Source: an uncultured Pelagibacteraceae bacterium (GTDB lineage: Bacteria > Pseudomonadota > Alphaproteobacteria > Pelagibacterales > Pelagibacteraceae). Taken from it: 58,965 nucleotides of DNA. The position numbers and the translations under genes are program-made. The notes beneath the pieces are model-generated. The model had not been told where the DNA came from, searched no databases, and saw only the letters and a program-made list of their open reading frames with translations. Positions 26,649-36,556 of the stretch are shown here, in pieces. The stretch lies in contig CACIJY010000004.1 of the NCBI GenBank assembly GCA_902587095.1, positions 1 to 58,965 of the forward strand. The letters are read 5' to 3'. Position 1 is the stretch's first letter; each line of letters begins with the position of its first letter.

Positions 26649-27125
26649 ATGAAACTAAACAAAATTTTTAAAAACATCCTTTTTGTTGTATTAGCAGGAA
26701 TATTTTTATCTGCTTGCGCGACGAAAAAAGTATCAAATCAAATGCAGGGGGATGTTTACACTGGTAAAGATACAGTTGAATATCTAGCCTCAGGAGTACC
26801 GGACAGAGTTTTCTTTGCAACTAATGAGTCAGTCTTAACAACTGCTTCTAGAGAAACTTTAAGAAAACAAGCTGCTTGGTTACGAAAAAATTCAAAAGTT
26901 AATGTTGTATTAGAAGGTCATGCAGATGAAAGAGGAACTAGAGAATACAACCTTGCTTTAGGTGAAAGAAGAGCTAACGCTGCTAAAGACTATTTAATGA
27001 CTTACGGAATATCTGGGAACAGAATATCAGTTATAAGTTATGGTAAAGAAAGACCAGTAGACTCTGGATCGAATCCATTAGCTTGGTCAAAAAATAGAAG
27101 ATCAGTAACAGTAAAAGCAAACTAA
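26649..27125 (+). CDS. pal: Peptidoglycan-associated lipoprotein Pal
   Basis: A 158-residue outer-membrane lipoprotein. A signal peptide ends in the lipobox LSAC (Cys23 would be lipidated). The OmpA-like peptidoglycan-binding domain covers about 50-158, with VVLEGHADERGTREYNLALG and ERRANAAKDYL. Pal tethers the outer membrane to the wall and is moved by TolB. It has its own 99-base upstream gap, a clear Shine-Dalgarno and a strong terminator directly downstream, so it can be expressed as a separate high-level unit. Confidence 0.97.
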   Translation: MKLNKIFKNILFVVLAGIFLSACATKKVSNQMQGDVYTGKDTVEYLASGVPDRVFFATNESVLTTASRETLRKQAAWLRKNSKVNVVLEGHADERGTREYNLALGERRANAAKDYLMTYGISGNRISVISYGKERPVDSGSNPLAWSKNRRSVTVKAN

Positions 27126-27141
27126 TTAGTTAAAAAAATTT

Positions 27142-27176
27142 AGACCCTGGTTTTAAAGAACTAGGGTCTTTTTTTT
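27142..27176 (+). terminator. Rho-independent terminator after pal
   Basis: The stem AGACCCTGG (27142-27150) pairs with CTAGGGTCT (27161-27169) with one G-U pair, has a 10-base loop and is followed by eight T's counting the last stem base. It lies 16 bases after the pal stop. It is the only convincing GC-containing intrinsic terminator I can find in the window. Confidence 0.88.
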
Positions 27177-27203
27177 GCCATCATTATAAATATTAATCAG
27201 ATT

Positions 27204-28163
27204 ATGGTTTTTAATAAACTCATTAATAAAACATTTTTATATTTTATTATAGCTTTAAGCATCTTAATTTCTCCATCAAGTGCTGAAGAGGATACTCTCG
27301 AAATTTTGGAAAAATTAAAACAAGATGTTAAGACTTTAGAGAAAGCTGTTTATTCACAGTCATCAGAAAACATAACTAGTAATAGTTCGGTTTTAAGTAA
27401 CAATGACGAAGATGTCCTAACTAGACATTTATTGAAGTTATCAGAGATTGAACAACAGTTTCAACAATTAACTAATAAGTTTGAAGAAATTAATTTTAAA
27501 ATTGACAAACTATCAAGCAGGCTATCTAAAGTGCAGGCTGATAATCAATTAAGATTCCAAGAACTTGAAGTTGGTAATGTTAATGACGTTGTTAATTCAA
27601 AACCTGATAAAACTTTACCTGGCTCATCCCAACCTCAAGACCTAGGGGCAATTACTTACAAAGATACTGAAACACAAGATTTAGTACAAAAGACACAATC
27701 TATCGAAACAACTAGCAGTGTAGTTACAGAAAATTTTGTAACAGAAGAAAAAATTTTACCAAAAACAGATCCAAAGGATCAATATAATTTTGCAACCAGT
27801 CTTTTAAAACAAGGTGATTACAGTACAGCCGAAAGAGCTTTAAGAGAATTCGTGATTGATAATCCAGAACATAACTTAGCTGGGAATGCCCAATATTGGT
27901 ATGCAGAAACTTTCAGAATAAGACAACTGTATACTGACGCCGCGTCAGCATATTTAGAAGGTTATCAAAAATATCCAAAAAGTGAAAAGGCAGCTATAAA
28001 TTTACTTAAGCTTGGAGTATCATTAGTTCAAATTGGAGAAAAAGATCAAGGTTGTTTAATGATTAAGGGAGTAAAAAAAGAGTATCCAAAAGCTAAACAA
28101 TCTGTACTTCAAAAAGCTAAATATGAAGAGAAAAAGTTTGATTGTCAAAAACAAAGTTCATAA
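27204..28163 (+). CDS. cpoB: CpoB/YbgF, Tol-Pal-associated periplasmic coordinator
   Basis: A 319-residue secreted protein: signal peptide (about 1-27), coiled-coil region (about 28-130), a Ser/Thr/Gln-rich linker, and a C-terminal TPR domain (about 195-319: YNFATSLLKQGDYSTAERAL, NAQYWYAETFRIRQLYTDAA). CpoB links Tol-Pal activity with septal peptidoglycan synthesis. The place after pal is conserved. Its 3' end overlaps the predicted tilS start by 41 bases. Confidence 0.93.
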   Translation: MVFNKLINKTFLYFIIALSILISPSSAEEDTLEILEKLKQDVKTLEKAVYSQSSENITSNSSVLSNNDEDVLTRHLLKLSEIEQQFQQLTNKFEEINFKIDKLSSRLSKVQADNQLRFQELEVGNVNDVVNSKPDKTLPGSSQPQDLGAITYKDTETQDLVQKTQSIETTSSVVTENFVTEEKILPKTDPKDQYNFATSLLKQGDYSTAERALREFVIDNPEHNLAGNAQYWYAETFRIRQLYTDAASAYLEGYQKYPKSEKAAINLLKLGVSLVQIGEKDQGCLMIKGVKKEYPKAKQSVLQKAKYEEKKFDCQKQSS

Positions 28164-29175
28164 CAAAATTTTAAGTTACCTTAAGAACAAAGAATTTAAA
28201 AAAATTTATAAAAATTTTGAAGAATTTTTAGAATATAGAAAAATTAGCTCTTTTGTTGTCGCTTTATCAGGTGGTTCGGACAGCCTTGCACTAGCATACT
28301 TTTCAAAATGTTTTCAAATTCTAAATAATAAAAAAGTGTATTATGTTCATGTTGATCACAAAATAAGAAAAAACTCATCTAAAGAAGCTAGAAATTTGAA
28401 ATTTTTAATGAACAAATCCTGCATTAAATGTGAAATATTATCTTGGAAAAAAATTACAGAAACTAGAATTACTCAGGAAAATGCAAGAATAGCCAGATAC
28501 AGTTTGCTCGAAAGATTCTGCAAAAAAAAGAGAATTAATGCATTGATGTTAGGCCATCATCTGGATGATTTATATGAAAATTTTTTCATCAGAATGTTAA
28601 GAGGCTCTGGAATTAGGGGATTAACATCATTTTCATCACAAGATACTTTTATCAATAAAAGTTTAAAAGGCTATAGGCCTTTCCTAAATATTGAAAAAAA
28701 AACATTACTAAAAGTTACAAACAAAGTTTTTGATTATTATATTGATGATCCTTCTAATTCTAATGATCAATTTTTAAGAATTAGAGTAAGAAATTTATTG
28801 AAGAGTCTGCAAAATGAGGGTTTTGATAAAAAAAAATTTGATTTAACTTATTGCAATTTACATTCTGCTAACGAAACATTGAAATATTATTCAGATCAAA
28901 ATATTTTTAAAAACACTAACTTCTTTAGAAAAAATCTTAAAGATACAGTAGTCATTAATCATAAATTTTTTAAACAACCAGATGAAATTGTCTTTAGATC
29001 ACTTTCAAACCTAATTTCAAAAACAAACAGCAAGTACCATTATCCTAGGGGCAAATCCCTGCTAAAAAAAATCTTTGAAATAAGAGGTAATTCTTTTAAA
29101 AAAACTACTTTAGGTGGCTGTATTATAGAAAGAGTTAATAATACAACACTAATTTACCCCGAAAACATAAAATAA
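28123..29175 (+). CDS. tilS: tRNA(Ile)-lysidine synthase
   Basis: A 350-residue ATP-dependent ligase that modifies C34 of the CAT-anticodon tRNA-Ile so that it reads AUA, a frequent codon in this AT-rich genome. The PP-loop SGGSDS is at 49-54 and LGHHLDDLYENFFIRMLRGS follows. The start is uncertain: the ATG at 28123 implies an unusual 41-base overlap with cpoB, but no later ATG occurs before the PP-loop. The C-terminal regions are short compared with the enteric enzyme. Confidence 0.94.
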   Translation: MKRKSLIVKNKVHNKILSYLKNKEFKKIYKNFEEFLEYRKISSFVVALSGGSDSLALAYFSKCFQILNNKKVYYVHVDHKIRKNSSKEARNLKFLMNKSCIKCEILSWKKITETRITQENARIARYSLLERFCKKKRINALMLGHHLDDLYENFFIRMLRGSGIRGLTSFSSQDTFINKSLKGYRPFLNIEKKTLLKVTNKVFDYYIDDPSNSNDQFLRIRVRNLLKSLQNEGFDKKKFDLTYCNLHSANETLKYYSDQNIFKNTNFFRKNLKDTVVINHKFFKQPDEIVFRSLSNLISKTNSKYHYPRGKSLLKKIFEIRGNSFKKTTLGGCIIERVNNTTLIYPENIK

Positions 29176-29239
29176 ACTAAATTATGTTACAATTTAGCAC
29201 TTGTTTAATTTAGAATAATTCTTACTTTATGTTCTTAAT

Positions 29240-31135
29240 ATGAATTTTAAAAATTTAGCAATGTGGGCAATTATAGTCGTTCTGACTATAGGTCTCTATA
29301 ATATGTTTAAAAACCCACAAAATATTAAATCAACAAATAACGAAAAAATTATTTTTTCAGAATTTTTAAAGGAAGTTGACAACGGAAGAGTTGTAGAGGT
29401 TCAGATACAAGGAAATAATATAAAAGGTGTAATGGCAAATGGTAAAACCTTCACTACTTATTCTGCAAACTATCCAAATTTAGTGGAAAAGTTATCCGAA
29501 AGCGGTGTTAGTATTTCGGCTGTTCCAACAGACGAGAAAATGCCATCAGTTCTTGGAGTGCTACTATCATGGTTTCCAATGTTATTGTTAATTGCGGTAT
29601 GGATTTTCTTTATGAGACAAATGCAAGGTGGCAAAGGCGGAGCTATGGGTTTTGGAAGATCTAAAGCGAAGATGATGAACGAAGTTAAAGGAAAAGTTAC
29701 TTTTAATGATGTTGCAGGCGTAGAAGAGGCAAAAGAAGAAGTTGAAGAAGTTGTTGAATTCTTAAGAGACCCAAAAAAATTTAGTAGATTAGGTGGCAAA
29801 ATACCACGAGGCTGTCTTTTAGTTGGCCCTCCAGGAACTGGTAAGACTCTTCTTGCCAGAGCTATAGCTGGTGAGGCAGGAGTTCCTTTCTTCACAATAT
29901 CTGGATCGGATTTTGTTGAAATGTTCGTTGGAGTAGGAGCGTCAAGAGTAAGAGATATGTTTGAACAAGGTAAAAAACATTCTCCGTGTATTATTTTTAT
30001 CGATGAGATCGATGCTGTAGGTAGAAGTAGAGGAGCTGGTTTAGGCGGTGGCAATGATGAGAGAGAGCAAACACTAAACCAATTACTGGTCGAGATGGAC
30101 GGATTTGACACAAATGAGGGAGTGATAATTATTGCAGCTACTAATAGACCAGACGTTTTAGATCCAGCTTTATTGAGACCAGGAAGATTTGATAGACAAG
30201 TTGTTGTCTCTAACCCAGATATTATTGGAAGAGAGAAAATTCTTAAAGTTCACGCAAAAAAAATATCTATGTCTCCTGATGTAAATTTGAGAACTGTTGC
30301 AAGAGGAACTCCAGGTTTTTCTGGCGCAGATTTAGCAAATCTTGTAAATGAAGCTGCTCTTTTGGCAGCACGTAAAAATAAAAGAATTGTAACATCGCAA
30401 GAGTTCGAAGAGGCAAAAGATAAAGTTATGATGGGCGCTGAGAGAAGATCAATGGTAATGACAGAGGAGGAGAAAAAATTAACTGCTTACCATGAAGCGG
30501 GACATGCAATAGTTACTCTTAATGAAAAAGCAGCATATCCAATTCATAAGGCAACAATAATTCCAAGAGGAAGAGCTTTAGGAATGGTAATGCAACTACC
30601 AGAGAGGGATGAAGTATCTCAAACAAGAGAGCAACTACATGCACAAATGGCAATTGCTATGGGAGGAAGAGTAGCTGAAGAAATTATTTTTGGAGACGAT
30701 AAGGTAACAACTGGAGCTTCTAGCGATATTGAACAAGCTACAAAAAGAGCCAGAGCTATGGTGATGAGAGCTGGATTAAGTAAAGAATTAGGTCCCATAC
30801 TTTACGGAGAAAATGAGGAAGAGGTTTTCCTTGGCAGATCAGTTGCTAGACAACAAAATATGTCTGAAGAAACAGCGAGAAAAGTGGATGCTGAGATTAA
30901 AAGATTCGTAGACATGGGATATGAAAGAGCTAAAAAAATTCTTAAAGAAAAAATTGAGGATTTACATAAATTGGCAAAGGCACTCCTTGTGTATGAAACT
31001 CTAACAGGTACAGAAATAGAGGACTTAATTAACAAAAATGTCTATCCACCTAATAAAGAAGACTTAAAAGTTGAGGAAGATAATTCGGGTTCAGCATTAG
31101 GATCTATTGGTTTAAAACCTAAAATAGTTCATTAA
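29240..31135 (+). CDS. ftsH: ATP-dependent zinc metalloprotease FtsH
   Basis: A 631-residue membrane AAA+ protease. There are two transmembrane helices (about 5-24 and 104-125) around a periplasmic domain, then Walker A GPPGTGKT (196-203), Walker B IIFIDEID (251-258), the second region of homology with RPGRFDRQ (313-320) and the zinc motif HEAGH (418-422). It degrades membrane proteins and regulators such as RpoH, whose gene also lies in this window. The order tilS-ftsH-folP-glmM is typical of alphaproteobacteria. Confidence 0.98.
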   Translation: MNFKNLAMWAIIVVLTIGLYNMFKNPQNIKSTNNEKIIFSEFLKEVDNGRVVEVQIQGNNIKGVMANGKTFTTYSANYPNLVEKLSESGVSISAVPTDEKMPSVLGVLLSWFPMLLLIAVWIFFMRQMQGGKGGAMGFGRSKAKMMNEVKGKVTFNDVAGVEEAKEEVEEVVEFLRDPKKFSRLGGKIPRGCLLVGPPGTGKTLLARAIAGEAGVPFFTISGSDFVEMFVGVGASRVRDMFEQGKKHSPCIIFIDEIDAVGRSRGAGLGGGNDEREQTLNQLLVEMDGFDTNEGVIIIAATNRPDVLDPALLRPGRFDRQVVVSNPDIIGREKILKVHAKKISMSPDVNLRTVARGTPGFSGADLANLVNEAALLAARKNKRIVTSQEFEEAKDKVMMGAERRSMVMTEEEKKLTAYHEAGHAIVTLNEKAAYPIHKATIIPRGRALGMVMQLPERDEVSQTREQLHAQMAIAMGGRVAEEIIFGDDKVTTGASSDIEQATKRARAMVMRAGLSKELGPILYGENEEEVFLGRSVARQQNMSEETARKVDAEIKRFVDMGYERAKKILKEKIEDLHKLAKALLVYETLTGTEIEDLINKNVYPPNKEDLKVEEDNSGSALGSIGLKPKIVH

Positions 31136-31140
31136 AATTA

Positions 31141-32187
31141 ATGTCAAAATATTACACAAGAGCGTGTAATTTTTATTACGGTAAATCATCATTAGAAATG
31201 CTTAAGAAAAAAAAAGCACTTTCATTACATGGTAATAAAGAATTATCCTTTGATACAGTTGAAATTTTATCCAGAAAAAAAAAAAGAAAAATAAATATTA
31301 ATATTATCAATTCATTAAGTTTTGGTCTAAAAAAAAAAATAAAAGAAGATTTAAAGAAAATCACAAAAAAAAAATCATTTTGTAAGATTAGCTTGAAAGA
31401 ACCTTTATTGATTGGAATATTAAATCTCACACCTGATAGTTTTTCAGATGGAGGACGATACAATCAGATTGGCTCAGCATTAAAAAGAGTGAAATCACTA
31501 TTAAAAGCTGGTTGTAAAATTATAGATGTAGGAGGAGAGTCAACTCGACCGGGATCTACAGATATAGATGAAAATATTGAATGGAAAAGAATAAAGAATT
31601 TACTTAAAAAAATTAGAAGTTATAAATTTTTGTTATCTTTAGATACTAGAAAAACTTTTGTTATGCGTAAAGCTTTAAGATATAAACTTAATATTGTTAA
31701 TGATGTTTCTGGGTTTTCATACGATACCAAAACTATTGATTTCCTTAAAAAAACAAAACTTCCTTTGATTATTAATCATTCAAAAGGAGCACCAAGGACG
31801 ATGCAAAGAAAACCTTCTTACAAGAATGTTCTTCTCGAAATATACGATTTTTTTGAAAAAAAAATTGAACTTTTAAGAAAAGCTGGAATAAAGCATAACA
31901 ATATTATTTTAGATCCAGGAATAGGTTTTGGAAAAAACTTGAAACATAATATTACCATAATGAACAATATTTCTATTTTCCACTCTTTAGGATTTCCTAT
32001 AATGTTAGGCTCTTCTAGAAAAAGATTTATAAAATATATTTCTGGTAAGAATGATAGTAATATTAGACTTGGAGGCACATTAGCATCATCCATTCATGCT
32101 ATGATGAATGGGGTTCAAATAATGAGAGTTCATGACTTTAATGAAATTTCTCAAGGATTAAAGGTGTTTAAATCTATTAACAATTAA
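31141..32187 (+). CDS. folP: Dihydropteroate synthase
   Basis: A 348-residue enzyme. Residues about 85-348 form the TIM barrel that joins pABA to the pterin pyrophosphate: GILNLTPDSFSDGG (97-110), DVGGESTRPGST, INHSKGAPRTMQ and DPGIGFGKN. The first 85 or so residues (YYTRACNFYYGKSSLEMLKK onwards) match the N-terminal extension seen in alphaproteobacterial FolP. The extension is coded with several A runs of 10-11 bases. It begins 5 bases after ftsH and ends 1 base before glmM. Confidence 0.95.
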   Translation: MSKYYTRACNFYYGKSSLEMLKKKKALSLHGNKELSFDTVEILSRKKKRKININIINSLSFGLKKKIKEDLKKITKKKSFCKISLKEPLLIGILNLTPDSFSDGGRYNQIGSALKRVKSLLKAGCKIIDVGGESTRPGSTDIDENIEWKRIKNLLKKIRSYKFLLSLDTRKTFVMRKALRYKLNIVNDVSGFSYDTKTIDFLKKTKLPLIINHSKGAPRTMQRKPSYKNVLLEIYDFFEKKIELLRKAGIKHNNIILDPGIGFGKNLKHNITIMNNISIFHSLGFPIMLGSSRKRFIKYISGKNDSNIRLGGTLASSIHAMMNGVQIMRVHDFNEISQGLKVFKSINN

Positions 32188-32188
32188 A

Positions 32189-33520
32189 ATGTCAAAAAAA
32201 TATTTTGGTACTGACGGTATTCGAGGACAAGTTAATCAAGGAAATATCAATGGCGAAATGTTTTTTAAATTTGGTTTAGCAGCTGGAACTTATTTTAAAA
32301 ATCTCAGAAAATCTAAACAAGTGGCAATTATCGCAAAAGATACAAGATTATCAGGTTATACATTAGAGCCCGCACTAGTCTCAGGTCTTGCATCAGCTGG
32401 AATGCACGTATTTTTATTGGGACCTTTACCAACAAACGGACTTGCAATGTTAACAAAAAAAATGAAAGCGAATATGGGAATTATGATAACTGCATCTCAC
32501 AATCCCTATTACGACAATGGTTTAAAACTTTTTGGTCCAGATGGATTAAAATTATCAGATAAAATTGAAATGAGAATTGAAAAACTTATAGATTCTAAAA
32601 TAATAAAAAATTTATCTAATCCTAGAAAATTGGGTAGAGTTAAAAGGTTAGAAAATGCGAATGATGACTATATTAAAATTTTAAAAAAAAATTTCCCGAG
32701 TAATTTTAATCTTAAAAAAATGAGGATTGCAATTGATTGCGCAAATGGTGCTGGATATAAATCGGCCCCAAATCTTTTAAAATCACTGGGTGCAAAAATT
32801 TATGAGACCGGAACTTTACCTAATGGATTTAATATAAACTCAAAATGTGGATCGACCTTTCCACAAAAAATACAATCATTTGTAAGAAAAAATAAAGCCC
32901 ACATTGGTATAGCTTTAGATGGCGATGCAGACAGAGTAATATTAGCAGATGAAAGAGGTAAAATAATAGATGGAGATCAAATTATTGGAATGTTAGCTAC
33001 AAGATGGAAGAGAAAAAAAATATTAAAAGGTGGTGTTGTCGGAACCCTAATGTCAAATTATGGCCTAGAAAAATATTTCAAAAATGAAAAAATAAAATTC
33101 TTAAGAGCAAATGTTGGTGATAGATATGTAAAAGAAAAAATGCAAAAAAATAAATTTAATTTGGGAGGTGAGCAATCAGGACATATTATTTTAGGAAAAT
33201 TCGCAACAACAGGAGATGGGTTATTGGTTGCTTTGGAAGTATTGTTTGCAATGAGAAAAGGCAAAAAAGCTAGTGAAATTTTTAACGTATTTAAACCAAC
33301 TAAACAATTATTAGAAAATATTACTGTTAAAGATAAATCAATCATAGATACTCCTAAGTGTAAAAATGCTATCAAAAAAGCCTCTAAAGTAATTAAAAAG
33401 CAAGGAAGAATTTTGGTAAGAAAATCTGGTACAGAACCTAAGATTAGAATAATGGTAGAAACAGATAATAAAAAATTATTATTAAATTGTATAAATATAG
33501 TTAAAAGATCTTTGAATTAA
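32189..33520 (+). CDS. glmM: Phosphoglucosamine mutase
   Basis: A 443-residue phosphohexomutase that makes glucosamine-1-phosphate for UDP-GlcNAc. The N-terminal YFGTDGIRGQVN, the active-site serine in TASHNPYYDNGLK (Ser103), the metal loop ALDGDADR (near 239-246) and the C-terminal VRKSGTEPKIRIMVE are all present. It feeds both peptidoglycan and lipopolysaccharide. The next gene starts 1 base downstream. Confidence 0.97.
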   Translation: MSKKYFGTDGIRGQVNQGNINGEMFFKFGLAAGTYFKNLRKSKQVAIIAKDTRLSGYTLEPALVSGLASAGMHVFLLGPLPTNGLAMLTKKMKANMGIMITASHNPYYDNGLKLFGPDGLKLSDKIEMRIEKLIDSKIIKNLSNPRKLGRVKRLENANDDYIKILKKNFPSNFNLKKMRIAIDCANGAGYKSAPNLLKSLGAKIYETGTLPNGFNINSKCGSTFPQKIQSFVRKNKAHIGIALDGDADRVILADERGKIIDGDQIIGMLATRWKRKKILKGGVVGTLMSNYGLEKYFKNEKIKFLRANVGDRYVKEKMQKNKFNLGGEQSGHIILGKFATTGDGLLVALEVLFAMRKGKKASEIFNVFKPTKQLLENITVKDKSIIDTPKCKNAIKKASKVIKKQGRILVRKSGTEPKIRIMVETDNKKLLLNCINIVKRSLN

Positions 33521-33521
33521 T

Positions 33522-34331
33522 TTGAAAATAAAATCTAAAGTATTAGTAATTGCAGGATCAGACTCGTCTGGTGGAGCAGGCATTCAAGCAGATATTAAAA
33601 CTATTACAGCGCTTGGTTCTTATGCAATGACAGCAATTACAGCGGTCACGTCTCAAAATACTGTTGGAATAAATTCTATAATTCCAATCCCAATAAATGT
33701 AATTTCAAAGCAAATTGAATTTACCTCAAGAGATATAAAACCAGATGCGATTAAAATAGGGATGTTGCACTCTGAAAGTGTAATTAAAACAGTTCTAAAA
33801 TCATTAAATAAATTAAATATTAAAAAAATTATACTTGATCCTGTGATGGTAGCAAAAGGAGGCCAAAGATTAATTAATAAAAGATCAATCAAATTACTGA
33901 AAAATAATTTATTAAAAAAAGTTACATTAGTTACTCCAAATGTTCCTGAGGCAGAAGTTCTCTCAGGTATTTCTATAAAAACGGTTGAAGACATGGTTTA
34001 TGCTGCAAAAAAAATAAATATTTTAGGTGTAAAAAATGTTTTAATAAAAGGTGGTCATCTCAGTACGAAGAAAATTTACGACGTACTTTTAAGTAATAAT
34101 AAAGTAGAGATATTCAATAGCAAAAAAATAATAACAAAAAATACTCATGGAACTGGTTGTACGCTTTCAAGTGCAATTGCTACATTTTATTCATGTGGAA
34201 AAACTCTAAAGAAATCTTGTGAGCTAGGAATAAATTATGTTAACCGTGCTATAATGTTAGGACCAAATTATGGTAAAGGCCATGGACCAATTAATCATAT
34301 AAATAGTATAGAAATAAAAAAAATTAAATGA
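33522..34331 (+). CDS. thiD: Hydroxymethylpyrimidine/phosphomethylpyrimidine kinase
   Basis: A 269-residue ribokinase-fold kinase that phosphorylates HMP and HMP-P in thiamine synthesis. [18 protein letters not shown] (10-27) and the C-terminal [16 protein letters not shown] identify it. It starts with TTG directly after glmM and overlaps purA by 4 bases (ATGA). With ThiE it would let the cell use an imported or salvaged HMP moiety; no thiC is in the window, in line with the known dependence of SAR11 on external pyrimidine precursor. Confidence 0.94.
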   Translation: MKIKSKVLVIAGSDSSGGAGIQADIKTITALGSYAMTAITAVTSQNTVGINSIIPIPINVISKQIEFTSRDIKPDAIKIGMLHSESVIKTVLKSLNKLNIKKIILDPVMVAKGGQRLINKRSIKLLKNNLLKKVTLVTPNVPEAEVLSGISIKTVEDMVYAAKKINILGVKNVLIKGGHLSTKKIYDVLLSNNKVEIFNSKKIITKNTHGTGCTLSSAIATFYSCGKTLKKSCELGINYVNRAIMLGPNYGKGHGPINHINSIEIKKIK

Positions 34332-35620
34332 AAAATGTTGCAGTAGTTGGATCTCAATGGGGTGATGAAGGAAAAGGAAAGATCGTAGATTGGTTGTCTA
34401 GTGAAGCTGACATTGTAGTTAGATTTCAAGGAGGCCATAACGCTGGGCATACGCTAGTGATAGATGGTATTATATACAAGTTAAGACTTCTACCATCAGG
34501 AATAGTAAGAAAAGACAAAATTTCAATAATTGGAAACGGAGTGGTGGTCGATCCTTGGGCTTTGTTAGATGAAATTGATGAGATTAAATCTAAGGGAGTT
34601 AAAGTCAGCCCGGAAAATTTAATAATATCTGAATCTGCAAATTTAATATTGCCGTTTCATAAAGAAATGGATGAAATTAGAGAGGACGCTGCAGGAAACG
34701 CTAAAATTGGAACTACCAGAAGAGGCATTGGACCAGCATATGAAGATAAAGTTGGCAGAAGATCTATCAGAGTAATGGACCTAGTATCTGAGGAAAATTT
34801 AAACCATAGGCTTGAAACTGTATTGCTACATCATAACGCTATAAGAAAAGGACTGGGTAAAAAGGTCTACAAAAAAGATAAGTTAAAAAAGGATTTATTA
34901 AAAATTGCTCCAGAAATTTTAAAATACTCAAAACCAGTATGGAAAAAAATAGATGAATTTAAATCTCAAAACAAAAAAATTTTATTTGAAGGTGCACAAG
35001 GCGTTCTTTTGGATGTTGATCACGGTACCTATCCATTCGTAACTTCCTCCAATACAGTTGCATCTTCGGCTGCCACTGGTTCAGGTTGTGGGCCAAATTC
35101 CATAAATTATGTTTTAGGTATAACAAAAGCTTACACAACTAGAGTTGGTGAAGGACCTTTTCCCACAGAGTTAAAAGATAAAATTGGTGAAGAACTTGGT
35201 ACTAAAGGTAAAGAGTTTGGAACAGTAACTAGCAGAAAAAGACGTTGTGGTTGGTTTGATGGGGTTTTAGTTAGACAAACAATTAAAATTTCAGGAATTA
35301 ATGGAATAGCCCTAACTAAGCTCGATGTTTTAGATGATTTAGATCATGTGAAAATGTGTGTTGCATATGAATTAGATGGAAATAAGATTGATTATTTGCC
35401 AGCAGCAGTTGACGATCAATTAAAAGTAAAGCCGATTTATAAAACTTTTGAAGGCTGGAAAACTTCTACAAAAGGAATAAAAAATTTTAAAGACTTGCCT
35501 GAAAATGCAAAAAAATATATTAGCGAATTAGAGCAATTTGTAGAAACTAAAGTATCAAGTATCTCAACTAGTCCCGAAAGAAATGATACTATCTTAATTG
35601 TAGATCCTTTTAAAAATTAA
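34328..35620 (+). CDS. purA: Adenylosuccinate synthetase
   Basis: A 430-residue enzyme that joins IMP and aspartate using GTP. The GTP loop [11 protein letters not shown] (8-18), the GHNAGHTLV segment, [24 protein letters not shown] and [11 protein letters not shown] are all conserved. It is the last gene of the long plus-strand block starting at zapA. Its stop codon overlaps the stop of the convergent rpoH gene in the palindrome TTAA. Confidence 0.98.
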   Translation: MKNVAVVGSQWGDEGKGKIVDWLSSEADIVVRFQGGHNAGHTLVIDGIIYKLRLLPSGIVRKDKISIIGNGVVVDPWALLDEIDEIKSKGVKVSPENLIISESANLILPFHKEMDEIREDAAGNAKIGTTRRGIGPAYEDKVGRRSIRVMDLVSEENLNHRLETVLLHHNAIRKGLGKKVYKKDKLKKDLLKIAPEILKYSKPVWKKIDEFKSQNKKILFEGAQGVLLDVDHGTYPFVTSSNTVASSAATGSGCGPNSINYVLGITKAYTTRVGEGPFPTELKDKIGEELGTKGKEFGTVTSRKRRCGWFDGVLVRQTIKISGINGIALTKLDVLDDLDHVKMCVAYELDGNKIDYLPAAVDDQLKVKPIYKTFEGWKTSTKGIKNFKDLPENAKKYISELEQFVETKVSSISTSPERNDTILIVDPFKN

Positions 35621-36507
35621 TTAGCAGGTAATAAATTTTTAGAGTTAGCTGAGTTAAGCATATGTTTTTGTAGTTTCTCAAATGCTTTATTCTCAATTTG
35701 TCTTATTCTTTCTCTACTGATTTTAAATTTTTTACTCAAGTCCTCTAAAGTTTTGGGACTATCAGTCAAACGTCTTGAATACAAAATTTCTTTCTCTCTT
35801 TCGTTAAGAATTTTTATTGAGTCTTTTAATAGATCTTTTCTTTGCTCCATTTCTTCTTGATGAGCAATTTTTAGATCATGGTCCATTGTTTTATCGACTA
35901 CCCAATCTTGCCATTCATCTCCATCTTCACCAATTGGTGCATTCAATGATTGTTCTTTACCCGACAATCGTCTATTCATTGAAACAACTTCATCTTCACT
36001 TACATCTAAAGTTGATGCAATTTTTTTAACGTCTTCATCTTTTAAATCTCCTTCATTTTTAGGAGCAATTTGATTTTTTAATTTTTTTAAATTGAAAAAT
36101 AATTTTTTTTGAGCTGTGGTAGTACCTATTTTAACTAAACTCCAAGATCTCAAAATATATTCTTGTATGGCAGCCCTTATCCACCACATAGCATATGTTG
36201 CAAGTCTAAAACCTTTTTCAGGTTCAAATTTCTTTACAGCTTGCATTAGACCCACGTTGCCTTCTGATATTATTTCATTTAAGGGTAAACCATATCCCTT
36301 GTAGCCCATTGCAATTTTTGCAACTAATCGCAAATGACTTGTGACTAATTTTTCTGCAGATTTGACATTACCCGTATTTTTCCAATTTTTTGCCAACATG
36401 TACTCTTCTTCGGCATCAAGCATAGGAAACTTTTTGATTTGCTCTAAATATAGAGATAAACCACCTTCGTTGGTTAAAGCAGGATATTTGAAAGTTGAAC
36501 TACTCAT
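35617..36507 (-). CDS. rpoH: RNA polymerase sigma-32 factor (heat shock)
   Basis: A 296-residue alternative sigma factor. Region 2 is around 50-120 ([40 protein letters not shown]). The RpoH box [12 protein letters not shown] follows near 132-143 and separates it from RpoD and from stationary-phase sigmas. Region 4 ends with [16 protein letters not shown]. It lies 49 bases downstream of rluD on the same strand. FtsH, also in this window, is the protease that controls sigma-32 in other proteobacteria. Confidence 0.96.
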   Translation of the reverse strand: MSSSTFKYPALTNEGGLSLYLEQIKKFPMLDAEEEYMLAKNWKNTGNVKSAEKLVTSHLRLVAKIAMGYKGYGLPLNEIISEGNVGLMQAVKKFEPEKGFRLATYAMWWIRAAIQEYILRSWSLVKIGTTTAQKKLFFNLKKLKNQIAPKNEGDLKDEDVKKIASTLDVSEDEVVSMNRRLSGKEQSLNAPIGEDGDEWQDWVVDKTMDHDLKIAHQEEMEQRKDLLKDSIKILNEREKEILYSRRLTDSPKTLEDLSKKFKISRERIRQIENKAFEKLQKHMLNSANSKNLLPAN

Positions 36508-36556
36508 TTGTAAGACTTATTTAATTAATTTTTTTAAATTTACAATGTATAAAATT

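Noticed and set aside
29470..30111. Long open frame on the minus strand within ftsH (213 codons)
   Set aside because: It is antisense to the most conserved part of ftsH, its Ser/Pro-rich product resembles no protein, and it follows from the codon bias of the real gene.
33505..33530. TPP riboswitch before thiD or thiE
   Set aside because: thiD begins 1 base after glmM and thiE overlaps fba; no leader exists and no thi-box sequence was seen.
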